NCBI RefSeq assembly: GCF_001425905.1
Contig: NZ_LMDY01000017.1
Coordinates: 124,945 to 188,944 of the forward strand
Origin: Methylibium sp. Root1272
Lineage (GTDB): Bacteria; Pseudomonadota; Gammaproteobacteria; Burkholderiales; Burkholderiaceae_C
Reading direction: 5' to 3'
Length of the DNA stretch: 64,000 nt
Under the pieces are notes generated by a model, which saw only the letters and a program-made list of their open reading frames with translations, was not told the origin of the DNA and did not search any database. Positions 17,606 to 28,491 of the stretch are shown in pieces (the first letter of the stretch is position 1; every line of letters starts with the position of its first letter). The position numbers and the translations under genes are program-made.

Positions 17606-18241
17606 ATGCATCGAACCCGATCCGCCATGGCGTCGCTGCTCGTATGCGCTGCGGCCCTGCTCGTCGCGGGATGCGCCAGCCTCAACAGCGTGGCCGTCGA
17701 CGTGTCCAGCCAGGGCAGTTGGCCGGCCGATCGCAAGCCGGGCAGTTACGCGATCGAGCGCCTGCCGTCGCAGCAGGCCAACGCCGCCGAGCAGGACCGC
17801 ATCGAGGCAGGCGCCCTGCCTGCACTCGAGGCGGCCGGCTTCACCCGCGTCCCGCTCGAGCAGGCCGACGTACTCATCCAGGTCGGAGCCCGGGTGTTCG
17901 AGGTGTCACGCCGCGACCCCTACATGAGCCATTGGGCCTGGCGCAGCGACTGGTGGTTCTACGGCGGGCGCCGGCCGTTCTTCTATGGGCCCGGCTTCGG
18001 CTATGCGCCGGGTTTCGGCTATGACTACTACGACTTCCCGGATTACCAGCGCGAGGTCGGCATCCTGATCCGTGACCGGCGCAGCCAGCAGATCGTCTAC
18101 GAAACGCGCGCCGCCTATTCGAGCCGCTGGACGTCGGAGGCGCTGCTGCCGGCCATGTTCGAGGCGGCGATGAAGGACTTCCCGCTGCCGGCGTTGACGC
18201 CGCGGACGGTGACGGTGGCACTGCCCACGTCGCCGCGCTGA
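17606..18241 (+). CDS. DUF4136-type lipoprotein
   Basis: The 211-residue protein has a lipoprotein signal with lipobox LLVAGC near residue 23. The mature part is of the DUF4136 kind: YAIERLPSQQANAAEQDRIE, then ALEAAGFTRVPLEQADVLIQ, an aromatic Gly/Tyr-rich stretch (FYGPGFGYAPGFGYDYYDF), and VGILIRDRRSQQIVYETRA near the end. A strong AAGGAG precedes the ATG at 17606. It lies 19 bases after ttcA and may be cotranscribed. Function is unknown; probably an outer-membrane lipoprotein. Confidence 0.82.
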   Translation: MHRTRSAMASLLVCAAALLVAGCASLNSVAVDVSSQGSWPADRKPGSYAIERLPSQQANAAEQDRIEAGALPALEAAGFTRVPLEQADVLIQVGARVFEVSRRDPYMSHWAWRSDWWFYGGRRPFFYGPGFGYAPGFGYDYYDFPDYQREVGILIRDRRSQQIVYETRAAYSSRWTSEALLPAMFEAAMKDFPLPALTPRTVTVALPTSPR

Positions 18242-18257
18242 GGAGCGGTCGCGTCGG

Positions 18258-19127
18258 TCAGGCGGGCGTCGCGAGACGCCGCAGATCGGCGGCCCAGCCC
18301 CTGAGCTTGCGCTGGGCCTCCTGGCGCTGCTCGGGAGTGGTGTCGTTGTGGATCTTCGAAAGCAGTTCGCAGTTCGCCGTCTCGAGGCGCTGCTGGTAGC
18401 GCCGATAGGCCTCGTCGGGCGAGCGCTTGACCTCCTGCCAGTGATTCCGTAGCGCCTCGGTGGCCGAGGGGCGCGACAGCACGCCGGCCTGCACTTGCCG
18501 CAAGGTCAGCAGCAGGTGGCGTTGCCGCCGCTGGCGCTCGGCCAGCCAGCGCTCAGGCTCGAACGGCGACGCGCTCATGGCCTGCGCGATGCGCTCGCGT
18601 TGCGAGCGGTCGAGCTGGCCATACAGCTGTTCGGCCCGCTCGACCACGCGGTCCGCCGCTTCTTCACGTCGCTCGGCCGGGTCGGGCTGCAGGAAGTCGT
18701 CGCGGAACTCGGCGTTGTTCTTCGCCTGCTTGCGCTCGAGGCGGTTCAACTGTTCGCGGCTGAAGCTCGCGGCAATCGCTGCGGCGTCGGGCAGGGCGTG
18801 GTCGACCGCGCGGTCGATGCGCTGGCGCACCTCCTCGAACCAGCGGCAGGCCTGGGCCGGCGTGGCATCCTGGCCGGCTTCGGCCGCCGCGCGATCGAGC
18901 AGCGACACGTAGTCCGGCAGCTCGGCCCTGCGATGCCAGGCAAACCACCGGGTGATCGCCTCGCGGGTGCGCAAGGTCTGGTCGCCGTCGAAATCCACGT
19001 AGCCGTCGAGCCACCAGTACGCGAATTCCCCCGCCTGCGTGTAAGCCAACCGCAGCGCGCTGCAGCCGGCCAGTGCCAACAGCAGGCAGGCCGCGATAAT
19101 TCTCCAACTCCTCAACCACCTGACCAT
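18258..19127 (-). CDS. DUF6279-type lipoprotein
   Basis: The 289-residue protein begins with a signal peptide ending in lipobox LLALAGC near residue 22. A long, highly charged helical region rich in Arg, Glu and Gln follows (for example [20 protein letters not shown] and [13 protein letters not shown]). The [15 protein letters not shown] motif just after the lipobox is characteristic of the DUF6279 family. Starts at 19127 and 19133 are both possible, and neither has a clear Shine-Dalgarno. With the second, its start codon shares bases with the glmU start on the other strand. Function is unknown. Confidence 0.8.
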   Translation of the reverse strand: MVRWLRSWRIIAACLLLALAGCSALRLAYTQAGEFAYWWLDGYVDFDGDQTLRTREAITRWFAWHRRAELPDYVSLLDRAAAEAGQDATPAQACRWFEEVRQRIDRAVDHALPDAAAIAASFSREQLNRLERKQAKNNAEFRDDFLQPDPAERREEAADRVVERAEQLYGQLDRSQRERIAQAMSASPFEPERWLAERQRRQRHLLLTLRQVQAGVLSRPSATEALRNHWQEVKRSPDEAYRRYQQRLETANCELLSKIHNDTTPEQRQEAQRKLRGWAADLRRLATPA

Positions 19128-19131
19128 CAGC

Positions 19132-20514
19132 ATGCTGGACATCGTGATCATGGCCGCCGGCAAGGGCACCCGCATGAAGTCGAGTCGGCCCAAGGTGCTG
19201 CACACCCTGGCCGGGCGAGCCCTATTGCAGCACGTGCTGGCCACGGCCGCCGGTCTGGGAGCGCAAAGACTCATCACGATCACGGGTCATGGCGCCGAGG
19301 AGGTGGAGGCGGCCATGCGCTCGGCCTTTCCCGAGGCGCCGCTCGCCTTCGTGCGGCAGGAGCCGCAGCTTGGCACCGGGCATGCCGTGCAACAGGCGGT
19401 ACCGCTGCTCGACGATGCCGGCACGACCTTGATCCTCAACGGTGACACGCCACTGATCGACGCGTCGACGGCGCGCGCGCTGGTCGATGCCTGCGGCGGC
19501 ACGCAGCTCGCGCTACTGACCATCGATCTGGCCGATCCGACCGGTTACGGCCGCATCCTTCGTGACGGCGACGGGCGGGGCGAGAAGCTGCTCGGCATCG
19601 TCGAGCACAAGGACGCCAGCGCGGCGCAGCGCGCCATCCGCGAGGTCTACACCGGCATGATGGCGGCGCCCACCGCGCTGCTGAAGCTCTGGCTGGCGCG
19701 TCTGTCCAACGACAACGCCCAGCGCGAGTACTACCTCACCGACGTGGTCGCGATGGCCGTTGCCGACGGCGTGGCGGTGGTCGCCGCGCAGCCCGCCAGC
19801 GAGACCGAGGTCCTGGGCGTCAACAGCCCGCTCCAACTGGCCGAGCTCGAGCGCCGTCTGCAGCGCAAGCAGGCCGAGGCGCTGCTCGAGGCCGGTGTGC
19901 GCCTGACCGACCCGGCACGCTTCGACCTGCGCGGCACGTTGGTCTGCGGCGGCGAGGTCGAGATCGACGTCAACTGCGTCTTCGAAGGCCGTGTCGAACT
20001 CGGCGACAGGGTGCACGTCGGGGCGAACTGCGTGATCCGCGACGCACGCATCGCCGCAGGCGCGGTGATCCACCCGTTCACGCATATCGACGGCGCCGAG
20101 GTCGGCGCCGGCGCGCTGGTCGGGCCGTTCGCGCGCCTGCGTCCCGGCGCCGAACTGGGGGCCGAGGTGCATATCGGGAACTTCGTCGAGGTCAAGAACT
20201 CCACGCTCGCGCGCGGTGCCAAGGCCAACCACCTGGCCTACCTGGGCGATGCGACGGTCGGCGAGCGTGTGAACTACGGTGCCGGCAGCATCACCGCCAA
20301 CTACGACGGCGCGAACAAGCATCGCACCGTGATCGGCGACGACGTGCATGTGGGCAGCAACTGCGTGCTCGTCGCACCGGTCACGCTGGGTGCAGGTGCC
20401 ACCATCGGTGGCGGCAGCACGATCAACAAGGACGTGCCGGCCGGGCAACTGGGCGTGGCGAGGGCGCGGCAGACCGTGATCGCGGGCTGGCGACGGCCGA
20501 CGAAAAAACGCTAG
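19132..20514 (+). CDS. glmU: Bifunctional UDP-GlcNAc pyrophosphorylase / glucosamine-1-P acetyltransferase
   Basis: GlmU acetylates glucosamine-1-phosphate and then couples it to UTP, giving UDP-GlcNAc for peptidoglycan and LPS. The 460-residue product starts [17 protein letters not shown], the nucleotidyltransferase signature. It continues with [11 protein letters not shown], and after about residue 255 shows the left-handed beta-helix hexapeptide repeats and [20 protein letters not shown] of the acetyltransferase domain. The start codon overlaps the 5' end of the divergent lipoprotein gene, so the glmU promoter must lie inside that gene. glmS lies 1.4 kb downstream. Confidence 0.97.
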   Translation: MLDIVIMAAGKGTRMKSSRPKVLHTLAGRALLQHVLATAAGLGAQRLITITGHGAEEVEAAMRSAFPEAPLAFVRQEPQLGTGHAVQQAVPLLDDAGTTLILNGDTPLIDASTARALVDACGGTQLALLTIDLADPTGYGRILRDGDGRGEKLLGIVEHKDASAAQRAIREVYTGMMAAPTALLKLWLARLSNDNAQREYYLTDVVAMAVADGVAVVAAQPASETEVLGVNSPLQLAELERRLQRKQAEALLEAGVRLTDPARFDLRGTLVCGGEVEIDVNCVFEGRVELGDRVHVGANCVIRDARIAAGAVIHPFTHIDGAEVGAGALVGPFARLRPGAELGAEVHIGNFVEVKNSTLARGAKANHLAYLGDATVGERVNYGAGSITANYDGANKHRTVIGDDVHVGSNCVLVAPVTLGAGATIGGGSTINKDVPAGQLGVARARQTVIAGWRRPTKKR

Positions 20515-20563
20515 CAGTTGTTACGCCGGTAACGGCGGGCCGAGCGGGCGGGCCGCCTTGCGT

Positions 20564-20582
20564 GGGCCCGGGGCACGGGCCC
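20564..20582 (+). terminator. Hairpin downstream of glmU, possible terminator
   Basis: A 7-bp GC stem (20564-20570 with 20576-20582; GGGCCCG/CGGGCCC) with a 5-base loop lies about 50 bases after the glmU stop. No T-run follows, so it may only pause polymerase or protect the 3' end. Confidence 0.3.
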
Positions 20583-20684
20583 GCGGCACAGTTGCAACAA
20601 CGCGGCGGAAGAGAGCGTTCCGGTTGCAGACGCGCCAACTCTGCACGACCTGACGTGACACCGCGCCGGTAGCATCGGAAACCG

Positions 20685-21218
20685 ATGCGACGTCCCAAGA
20701 TCCCCCATTACTACGGCCGCCTGAAGGTGGCGCCGGACGCGCCACCCGAAGTGATCCGTGCCGCCTACAAGGCGCTGGTGCAGAAGTACCACCCCGATCG
20801 CCACCACGGCAGCGTCCGCCACGAGCTCGTACTGACGGCCTTGAACAAGGCCCAGGACGTGTTGCTCGACCCCGAAAGGCGTGCCGCCCACGACCAGTGG
20901 ATCCGGCGCGAGGAGACCCGCCTGGGCTACCGGGATCCCGAGGACCAGCCCGCCCCCGGGCTGCGGGTGCGGTTGCAGTTGCTGGCATCCGGCATGCGTG
21001 AGGGCGGCTTGTCGTTCGGCGAGGCCTGGCTCACCTACCTCACCGGCGCCCAGCGACTGGTGGTCGGTGCTGTCGGCGTGGTGGCCTTGGGGCTCGGGCT
21101 CGGCGGCTTGGTGGTAATGCTGTTGCCGCACGACGACGTGCTGAGCGGGTTGACCTCGCCGGCCGCGCTGCACAAGTCGCTGTCCGCGGCGCAAGGGTCG
21201 GCTTCCGCGCCGAATTGA
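20685..21218 (+). CDS. J-domain protein with membrane segment
   Basis: The 177-residue protein has an N-terminal J-domain (residues about 6-70) with YYGRLKVAPDAPPEVIRAAY and the DnaK-stimulating HPD in KYHPDRHHG. A single hydrophobic segment follows (near residues 125-147; VVGAVGVVALGLGLGGLVVM) with a short polar tail. It lacks the Gly/Phe and zinc-finger regions of DnaJ, so it is a type III J-protein that probably recruits DnaK at the inner membrane. It sits between glmU and the convergent lrp gene. Confidence 0.85.
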   Translation: MRRPKIPHYYGRLKVAPDAPPEVIRAAYKALVQKYHPDRHHGSVRHELVLTALNKAQDVLLDPERRAAHDQWIRREETRLGYRDPEDQPAPGLRVRLQLLASGMREGGLSFGEAWLTYLTGAQRLVVGAVGVVALGLGLGGLVVMLLPHDDVLSGLTSPAALHKSLSAAQGSASAPN

Positions 21219-21254
21219 CGAGCGGCTGTGGCAGCTCTCGCCGGCCTGCGCAGT

Positions 21255-21743
21255 TCACCGTGCCGGCAGCGGCAGTTCGCTGCTGAACTTCGCGCGCTTG
21301 ATGCTGAAGAAGGCGCGCACGTTGCGCACGTTGGCGTCGGCCGTCAGCAGCCGCGCGGTGAAGGCCTGGTAGGCCTCCATGTCGCGCATGCCCACCACCA
21401 GCATGAAGTCAGGCCCCGGCGAGACCCGCCAGCACTGCTGGACACTGGCATCGGCCACGGCGCGGGCCTCGAACGCGTCCAGGCTTTCGCTGGTCTGCAC
21501 GTCGAGCGTGACCTCGAGCAACGCATGCAGTTGCGGCAGGCCGGAATCGGCCAGGCGTTGCGGCGATAGCTGGGCGGCCACGCGCTCGATCAAGCCCAGC
21601 GCATGGAAGCGCCGGACGCGGCGGTGCGTGGTGGCCGTGGCCACGTGGACTTCGGCCGCCAAGGCTTGATTCGACAGCGAGGCATCGCGCTGCAATTGCG
21701 CGAGCAACTTGAGGTCGAGGGGATCCAGCGTGATCTTATTCAC
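21255..21743 (-). CDS. Lrp/AsnC family transcriptional regulator
   Basis: The 162-residue protein has the Lrp/AsnC layout: an N-terminal helix-turn-helix (LDPLDLKLLAQLQRDASLSN, then HVATATTHRRVRRFHALGLI) and a C-terminal RAM ligand-binding domain (LHALLEVTLDV..., CWRVSPGPDFMLVVGM). It is divergent from glmS across an AT-rich spacer holding a perfect 6-3-6 palindrome, a plausible site for itself. Family proteins often autoregulate and respond to amino acids. The ligand and targets are not known from the sequence. Confidence 0.93.
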   Translation of the reverse strand: MNKITLDPLDLKLLAQLQRDASLSNQALAAEVHVATATTHRRVRRFHALGLIERVAAQLSPQRLADSGLPQLHALLEVTLDVQTSESLDAFEARAVADASVQQCWRVSPGPDFMLVVGMRDMEAYQAFTARLLTADANVRNVRAFFSIKRAKFSSELPLPAR

Positions 21744-21895
21744 GAAATAAATAGTTCATAAAAAACTAAAATCAGAATGAATTTTTCATTGTAGAAAGTT
21801 TTGAGATTTTTATGCCGTTTTATTCTTAATTTAGAAAGCATATTTGTTGCTACGGTCCCTAGGATGCTCCATCCATAGCTCAACAAGGCCATCTC
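21744..21895. promoter_or_regulatory. AT-rich divergent regulatory region between lrp and glmS
   Basis: Most of this 152-base spacer is strikingly AT-rich (long A and T runs from 21744 to about 21848) against GC-rich surroundings. A perfect inverted repeat, AATGAA-TTT-TTCATT, is at 21776-21790. A possible plus-strand promoter is TTGAGA (21801-21806), a 17-base spacer, and TCTTAA (21824-21829), but the -10 match is weak. The composition suggests intrinsic DNA bending and regulator binding. Confidence 0.6.
21776..21790. promoter_or_regulatory. Palindromic operator candidate (Lrp-type)
   Basis: Perfect 6-bp arms AATGAA/TTCATT with a TTT centre lie 33 bases from the lrp start codon and about 105 bases from the glmS start. 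The size and AT-rich centre suit Lrp/AsnC dimers, so autoregulation of the adjacent lrp gene is the simplest reading. This is inference from position and symmetry. Confidence 0.45.
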
Positions 21896-23755
<1,860 letters not shown>

Positions 23756-23917
23756 GGTAACAAGGCGCCATCGCCTGATGCGTCCATCGGCCTCGACCGC
23801 GCACATCACGTCGAACGGCCCTGTCTCGCGGCGCTGCTAGCGCGACCCCTCATTGCCTTCTCCGCTGCTGCGGCAGAAGATCGATCGATGGGGCGACCCG
23901 CTGGTGGAGGATGCGCG

Positions 23918-24364
23918 ATGGGCAAGAAGGTCTGCGTTTCGACGCTGGGCGGCCTGCTGGCGGCGACGGCGCTGGCCGGGCAACCGGCGCTGCATATCGC
24001 AGCGGCTGAACCTAGCGCGGGAGAGGCCCGCGACGGAGGGGCCCTCGTCATGGCCAGTTGCGTCGAGGGCAGTCCGCCGCTGGTTTTTGCCCGGGCCGAT
24101 CAGCGTGCGTTGCTGGATTCGGCGGACCGCGAGCGATTTGAGGGCGCCGCCTTGTCGCTCTACAAGGTACTCGACCGCCGTGCGTTCGCATCGGTGCAGA
24201 TCATGCTGTGGGACAAAGGGCCGGGAGAGTGGGTGTACGTGAGCGTGCTGCCGGTCGACGGCGGCACGCAGCGGTCGTGCTTCACGGCCACCTTCACCGC
24301 GGAGCCCTTCGAGTTCACGCCCGTGCTGATCCGCAAGTACTTTCCGGGCGCCGGCCGCACCTGA
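23918..24364 (+). CDS. Hypothetical exported protein
   Basis: The 148-residue product starts MGKKVCVSTLGGLLAATALA, a signal peptide that probably ends before QPALHIAAA. The mature part has two Cys (ASCVEGSP and RSCFTATF) that could pair, a hydrophilic middle and an aromatic end (FEFTPVLIRKYFPGAGRT). I recognise no family. The ATG at 23918 was chosen because GGAGG lies just upstream and it begins the signal peptide; an ATG at 23888 would add ten residues. It stands alone between glmS and the aminotransferase gene. Confidence 0.6.
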   Translation: MGKKVCVSTLGGLLAATALAGQPALHIAAAEPSAGEARDGGALVMASCVEGSPPLVFARADQRALLDSADRERFEGAALSLYKVLDRRAFASVQIMLWDKGPGEWVYVSVLPVDGGTQRSCFTATFTAEPFEFTPVLIRKYFPGAGRT

Positions 24365-24654
24365 TGCGAGGCCCGATCGGTTGGGCCGCGCCGTGCGCGG
24401 TTTCTCGGCCGAGGAGACAATGCGGAGGTTGGCGGGCCAGTCAACGCAGCGCGGCGGTTTGAAACGGGGGTCGGCTCATTCGGGTTGACCTCAGCGTGCT
24501 GCGGCGATGTTCTGGTACACAGTGGGCGGCATGCCTCTCCCGGCATGGCCCTCGGCAGCGCTCAGCGCCGACGGCAGGTTTTCGTGTGGCGCCCGTGGCC
24601 CGCATGACAGCCGCAGCCCCTACAACAGAGACAGTTTTCTCAGTGGAGTGATCG

Positions 24655-25782
24655 ATGCCTGGCTTGTTGCCGAACGTGGACCCGGACGGTCTGCTCGAGT
24701 ATTCGGTGGTCTACACCGACCGTGCCCTCAACCACATGTCCCAGAGTTTCCAGGGGGTCATGCGCGACATCTCGGCCACGCTCAAGCGCGTCTACAACGC
24801 GAAGTCGGCCGTCATCGTGCCCGGTAGCGGCACCTTCGGCATGGAGGCGGTGGCTCGGCAGTTCGCCACCGACCGCAAGGTTCTGGTCATCCGCAATGGC
24901 TGGTTCAGCTACCGGTGGACGCAGATTCTCGACATGGGCCGCATCGCTTCCGACTCGACGGTGTTGAAGGCGCGCCGCACCGGGCCGGGCGCGCAGGCGC
25001 CCTTGGCGCCCGCGCCCATCGACGAGGTGGTGGCCACGATCCGTGCGGAACGTCCCGCGGTCGTGTTCGCGCCGCACGTCGAGACCTCGGCCGGAATGAT
25101 CCTGCCCGATGCCTACCTGCGCGCCGTGGCCGATGCGGTGCACGAGGTCGGTGGTCTGTTCGTGCTGGACTGCATCGCGTCCGGCACCTTGTGGATCGAC
25201 ATGCAGGCCACCGGCGTCGACGTGCTGGTCAGCGCGCCGCAGAAGGGCTGGAGCGGTTCGCCCTGCTGTGCGCTGATCGCGATGAGCGATCTGGCTCGCG
25301 AGCGCATCGATGGCACGCAGAGCACCAGCTTCGCCTGCGACCTGCGCAAGTGGCTGCAGATCATGGAGGCCTATGAGGCCGGTGGCTACGCCTACCACGC
25401 CACGATGCCGACCGACTCCCTGGCCCGCCTGCGCGACGTGATGCGCGAGACAGAGGCCTATGGCTTCGACAACGTGCGCGCGGAACAGCAGCAACTGGGC
25501 GAGCAGGTTCGCGCACTGCTGGTGCGCAAGGGCCTGCGCAGCGTGGCGGCCGAAGGCTTCCAGGCGCCTTGCGTGGTGGTCAGCTACACCGAGGATCCAG
25601 CCATCCAGTCGGGGCAGAAGTTCCTAGGGTTGGGCCTGCAGGTGGCCGCCGGCGTGCCCTTGCAGTGCGACGAGGGGGCCGACTTCCGAACCTTCCGCAT
25701 CGGCCTGTTCGGTCTCGACAAGCTGCACCACATCGAGCGCACGGTCCGTCAGCTCGATGACGCGCTGAACCGCATCCTCTAG
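24655..25782 (+). CDS. Class V PLP-dependent aminotransferase (alanine/serine-glyoxylate type)
   Basis: The 375-residue protein is a class V (fold type I) aminotransferase. It has YTDRALNHMSQSFQGVM, VIVPGSGTFGMEAVARQFAT, the HVETSAGMILPD segment, VLDCIASGTLWIDMQ, and the PLP lysine at Lys197 in SAPQKGWSG. Closest by layout are alanine-glyoxylate and serine-glyoxylate aminotransferases, but substrate specificity cannot be read from these motifs. A GGAG lies upstream of the ATG at 24655. The 290 bases before it hold no gene I can support. It is followed after 38 bases by the SUI1 gene. Confidence 0.85.
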   Translation: MPGLLPNVDPDGLLEYSVVYTDRALNHMSQSFQGVMRDISATLKRVYNAKSAVIVPGSGTFGMEAVARQFATDRKVLVIRNGWFSYRWTQILDMGRIASDSTVLKARRTGPGAQAPLAPAPIDEVVATIRAERPAVVFAPHVETSAGMILPDAYLRAVADAVHEVGGLFVLDCIASGTLWIDMQATGVDVLVSAPQKGWSGSPCCALIAMSDLARERIDGTQSTSFACDLRKWLQIMEAYEAGGYAYHATMPTDSLARLRDVMRETEAYGFDNVRAEQQQLGEQVRALLVRKGLRSVAAEGFQAPCVVVSYTEDPAIQSGQKFLGLGLQVAAGVPLQCDEGADFRTFRIGLFGLDKLHHIERTVRQLDDALNRIL

Positions 25783-25820
25783 CCGATGGATCGATCCAGC
25801 GTCATGCCGGAACGATCGGC

Positions 25821-26183
25821 ATGAAGAGCCGACCGGCCGACGGTGGCCTGGTCTACTCGACCGAGCTCGGCCGGACCTGCCCGGCCTGCCGCCAGGCGGT
25901 CACGCAGTGCGCGTGTCGTAGCGCCGGCGCCGTGCCGGCAAGCGACGGCATCGTGCGCGTCTCGCGCGAAACGAAGGGCCGCAACGGCAAGGGCGTCACG
26001 GTGATCAGGGGGCTGGGGTCGGAGCCGGCCGCGCTGGCCCAGCTCGGCAAGCAGCTGAAGGCCGCCTGCGGGTCCGGCGGCACCGTGAAGGACGGTGTGA
26101 TCGAGATTCAGGGCGATCACTGCGAACGCGTGATCGAGTGGTTCCAGGCCCGCGGTCACACCGTCAAGCGTGCCGGCGGCTGA
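25821..26183 (+). CDS. SUI1/YciH family translation factor
   Basis: The 120-residue protein is a bacterial homologue of eIF1 (SUI1 domain, YciH). An N-terminal CPACRQAVTQCAC cluster may bind zinc. The SUI1 domain then shows RVSRETKGRNGKGVTVIRGL, QLKAACGSGGTVKDGVIEIQ and GDHCERVIEWFQARGH. E. coli YciH can act in initiation fidelity, but its cellular role is not settled. It is the last gene before the flagellar block and converges on fliE with 30 bases between stops. Confidence 0.92.
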   Translation: MKSRPADGGLVYSTELGRTCPACRQAVTQCACRSAGAVPASDGIVRVSRETKGRNGKGVTVIRGLGSEPAALAQLGKQLKAACGSGGTVKDGVIEIQGDHCERVIEWFQARGHTVKRAGG

Positions 26184-26213
26184 CCGACCACGTCGGGCGG
26201 CCCGTCACGGGCC

Positions 26214-26546
26214 TCACATGGCCATGTTCATGATGTCGGTGTAGGCCTGCACCAGCTTGTTGCGCACCTGCAGCGTCGCCTGGAATCCGATCTGGGCCTT
26301 CTGCATCGCGACCATCGTTTCCTCCAGCGAGACCGACGAGTTGCCCAGCTGAACCTGCTTCTGCAGCTCGGTGGCCTGGTTCTGCGCGGAACTCACCGAC
26401 TTCAGCGCGGCGCTGAAGCTGGTCTGGAAGCTCGCCGGCTCCACGCCCTGCGACTGCGTCGCCAGGCGCACGCGCTCGGCCACCTGCGGCATCCCGGCGC
26501 GGGCAGCGGCTTGGGCAAAGTCGAAGGGCTTGAGCTTCACGTCCAT
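26214..26546 (-). CDS. fliE: Flagellar hook-basal body complex protein FliE
   Basis: FliE links the MS ring to the proximal rod and is needed for export of later rod proteins. The 110-residue product has the family C-terminal half: FQTSFSAALKSVSSAQNQA, SSVSLEETMVAMQKAQIGF and the ending RNKLVQAYTDIMNMAM. The ATG at 26546 begins MDVKLKPFDFAQAAARAG. It is divergent from fliF, the usual arrangement, with 183 bases between starts holding the flagellar promoters. Confidence 0.95.
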   Translation of the reverse strand: MDVKLKPFDFAQAAARAGMPQVAERVRLATQSQGVEPASFQTSFSAALKSVSSAQNQATELQKQVQLGNSSVSLEETMVAMQKAQIGFQATLQVRNKLVQAYTDIMNMAM

Positions 26547-26729
26547 GGGGAAGGATCGTAGCCAAGGGCCCGCGGCGCAATGGTGGGAACTGGCGGGATT
26601 TGGCCGGCCTGTTCGCCGCTTTTCCGGCTCAAGGGTAACGAAACAATGCCGAGGCGCCGATGGGAATGGTCCCGTCGCGCTTCGACCCACGATCCGACAC
26701 GGACACGCCGCGACGCCCGACCCCTGCCG

Positions 26730-28430
26730 ATGGACACCGCACTTGCCCCCGTGAATTCCCTGCCGCTCACGCCGGCCAACGCCGACGGCTTCGGCTCGCG
26801 CCTCGCTGCGCTGCCCGCCGGCCGCAAGTTGACGCTCGGCATCGGCCTGGCCGCGCTGGTGGGCATCGCTTTCGCGATGTCGATGTGGTCGTCGCAGGGC
26901 AACTACAAGGTGCTGTACGCCGGCCTGTCCGACAAGGACGGTGGCGCGATCCTGGCCCAGCTGTCGACGATGAACGTGCCCTACAAGCACGCCGACGGCG
27001 GCGCCGCGATCCTGGTGCCGGCCGACAAGGTGCACGACGTGCGCCTGAAGCTGGCCTCGGCCGGCCTGCCCAAGGGTTCGATCGTCGGCTTCGAGCTGAT
27101 GGACAACGCCAAGTTCGGCCAGACGCAGTTCCAGGAGCGCCTGACCTTCCAGCGCGGCCTCGAAGGCGAGCTGACCCGCTCGATCGGTGCGCTGGCTGCA
27201 GTGCAGAGCGCCCGCGTGCACCTCGCGCTGCCCAACCAGAACGGCTTCTTCCGCGAGCAGCAGAAGCCCAGCGCCTCGGTGCTGCTGACGCTGCACCCCG
27301 GCCGCACGCTCGACCGCACGCAGATCGCCGGCATCGTTCACCTCGTGTCCTCCAGCGTCCCGGAGATGGACCCGAAGGCCGTGACCGTGCTCGACGCCAC
27401 CGGCGCGCTGATCTCCGGCGCCGGCGATGCCCACTCGGCCGGCGGCCTCGATGCCCAGCAACTTCAGTATGTGGGCCAGATCGAAGGCAACTACACCAAG
27501 CGCGTGTTCGACATCCTCGAGCCGGTGCTCGGCCGCGACAACCTGCGCGCCCAGGTGACCGCCGAGGTCGACTTCTCGCAGACTGAATCCACCTCCGAGG
27601 CCTATGCGCCGAACCAGGGCCTGGGTGCCGACGGCAAGCCGGCCGCGGCCACGCTGCGCAGCCACCAGGTCAGCGAGGCCAGCGGCGGCGGCAGCGCCCA
27701 ACCGTCCGGCGTGCCCGGCGCCACCAGCAACCAGCCGCCGGTGCCGGCCACCGCGCCGGTCAACGGCAGCGCACAGCCGCTGCAGACCGCGCAGGCGGGC
27801 GGCGCCAGCGGCGGCGGCAACAGCCGGCGCGAGGCCACCACCAACTACGAGGTCGACAAGACCGTGCGCGTCACGCGCAATGCCACCGGCACCATCAAGC
27901 GGCTGAACGCGGCGGTGGTGCTGAACCACCGCTCGGTCACCGACGCCAAGGGCAAGACCAGCACCACGCCGATCTCGGCCGAGGAGATGGAGAAGCTCAC
28001 CGCGCTGGTCAAGGAGACCATCGGCTTCAACGCCGACCGCGGCGACTCGGTGAAGCTGATCAACGCCCCCTTCAAGGTCGAGAAGCCGCCGGTCGAGGAA
28101 GCGCTGCCTCTGTGGAAGCAGCCCGACACCCAGGATCTGCTGCGCACGCTGGCCGTGCCGGCCGCGCTGACGCTGCTGGCGATGATCATCGTGTTCGGTG
28201 CGGTGCGGCCGGCGCTGAAGGCGGCCCAGCCGGCCAAGCCGCAGCGCCAGCTCGACGCCGTGGTCGACGACGTGCAGGCGCTGCCGTCGCCGACGACCGC
28301 CGCGGCACTGCCCGCGCTCGAGGCGCCGGTGGTGGACATGCGGCTGAACCAGGCCCGTGCGCTCGCCAAGGAAAACCCGGCGGCCATGGCCAACATCGTG
28401 CGCGGCTGGTCCGCCAAGGAGGCGGCATGA
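26730..28430 (+). CDS. fliF: Flagellar M-ring protein FliF
   Basis: FliF forms the MS ring in the inner membrane, the base of the flagellum. The 566-residue protein has a first membrane segment near residues 32-52 (LTLGIGLAALVGIAFAMSMW), then YCSF-type ring domains (YKVLYAGLSDKDGGAIL, FGQTQFQERLTFQRGLEGEL). A long disordered Gly/Ala/Pro/Gln region follows (about residues 325-370), and a second membrane segment lies near 475-492. The C-terminal cytoplasmic tail binds FliG. The ATG at 26730 gives the standard start; a longer upstream frame is non-conserved. Confidence 0.96.
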   Translation: MDTALAPVNSLPLTPANADGFGSRLAALPAGRKLTLGIGLAALVGIAFAMSMWSSQGNYKVLYAGLSDKDGGAILAQLSTMNVPYKHADGGAAILVPADKVHDVRLKLASAGLPKGSIVGFELMDNAKFGQTQFQERLTFQRGLEGELTRSIGALAAVQSARVHLALPNQNGFFREQQKPSASVLLTLHPGRTLDRTQIAGIVHLVSSSVPEMDPKAVTVLDATGALISGAGDAHSAGGLDAQQLQYVGQIEGNYTKRVFDILEPVLGRDNLRAQVTAEVDFSQTESTSEAYAPNQGLGADGKPAAATLRSHQVSEASGGGSAQPSGVPGATSNQPPVPATAPVNGSAQPLQTAQAGGASGGGNSRREATTNYEVDKTVRVTRNATGTIKRLNAAVVLNHRSVTDAKGKTSTTPISAEEMEKLTALVKETIGFNADRGDSVKLINAPFKVEKPPVEEALPLWKQPDTQDLLRTLAVPAALTLLAMIIVFGAVRPALKAAQPAKPQRQLDAVVDDVQALPSPTTAAALPALEAPVVDMRLNQARALAKENPAAMANIVRGWSAKEAA

Positions 28431-28491
28431 GCCGGCGAGAGCTCCCTCGCGGGGCAGGCGCGCCTGACGCGACGTGGTGGAGGTCATGACC

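Noticed and set aside
24507-24827. Open frame beginning in the gap before the class V aminotransferase
   Set aside because: It runs into the aminotransferase in another frame, has no recognisable motif and no good ribosome site.
26636-26663. Possible sigma-28 promoter (TAAC, 16 bases, GCCGATGG) upstream of fliF
   Set aside because: Spacing is one base too long and both elements deviate; fliF genes are normally in an earlier class. Not strong enough to list.
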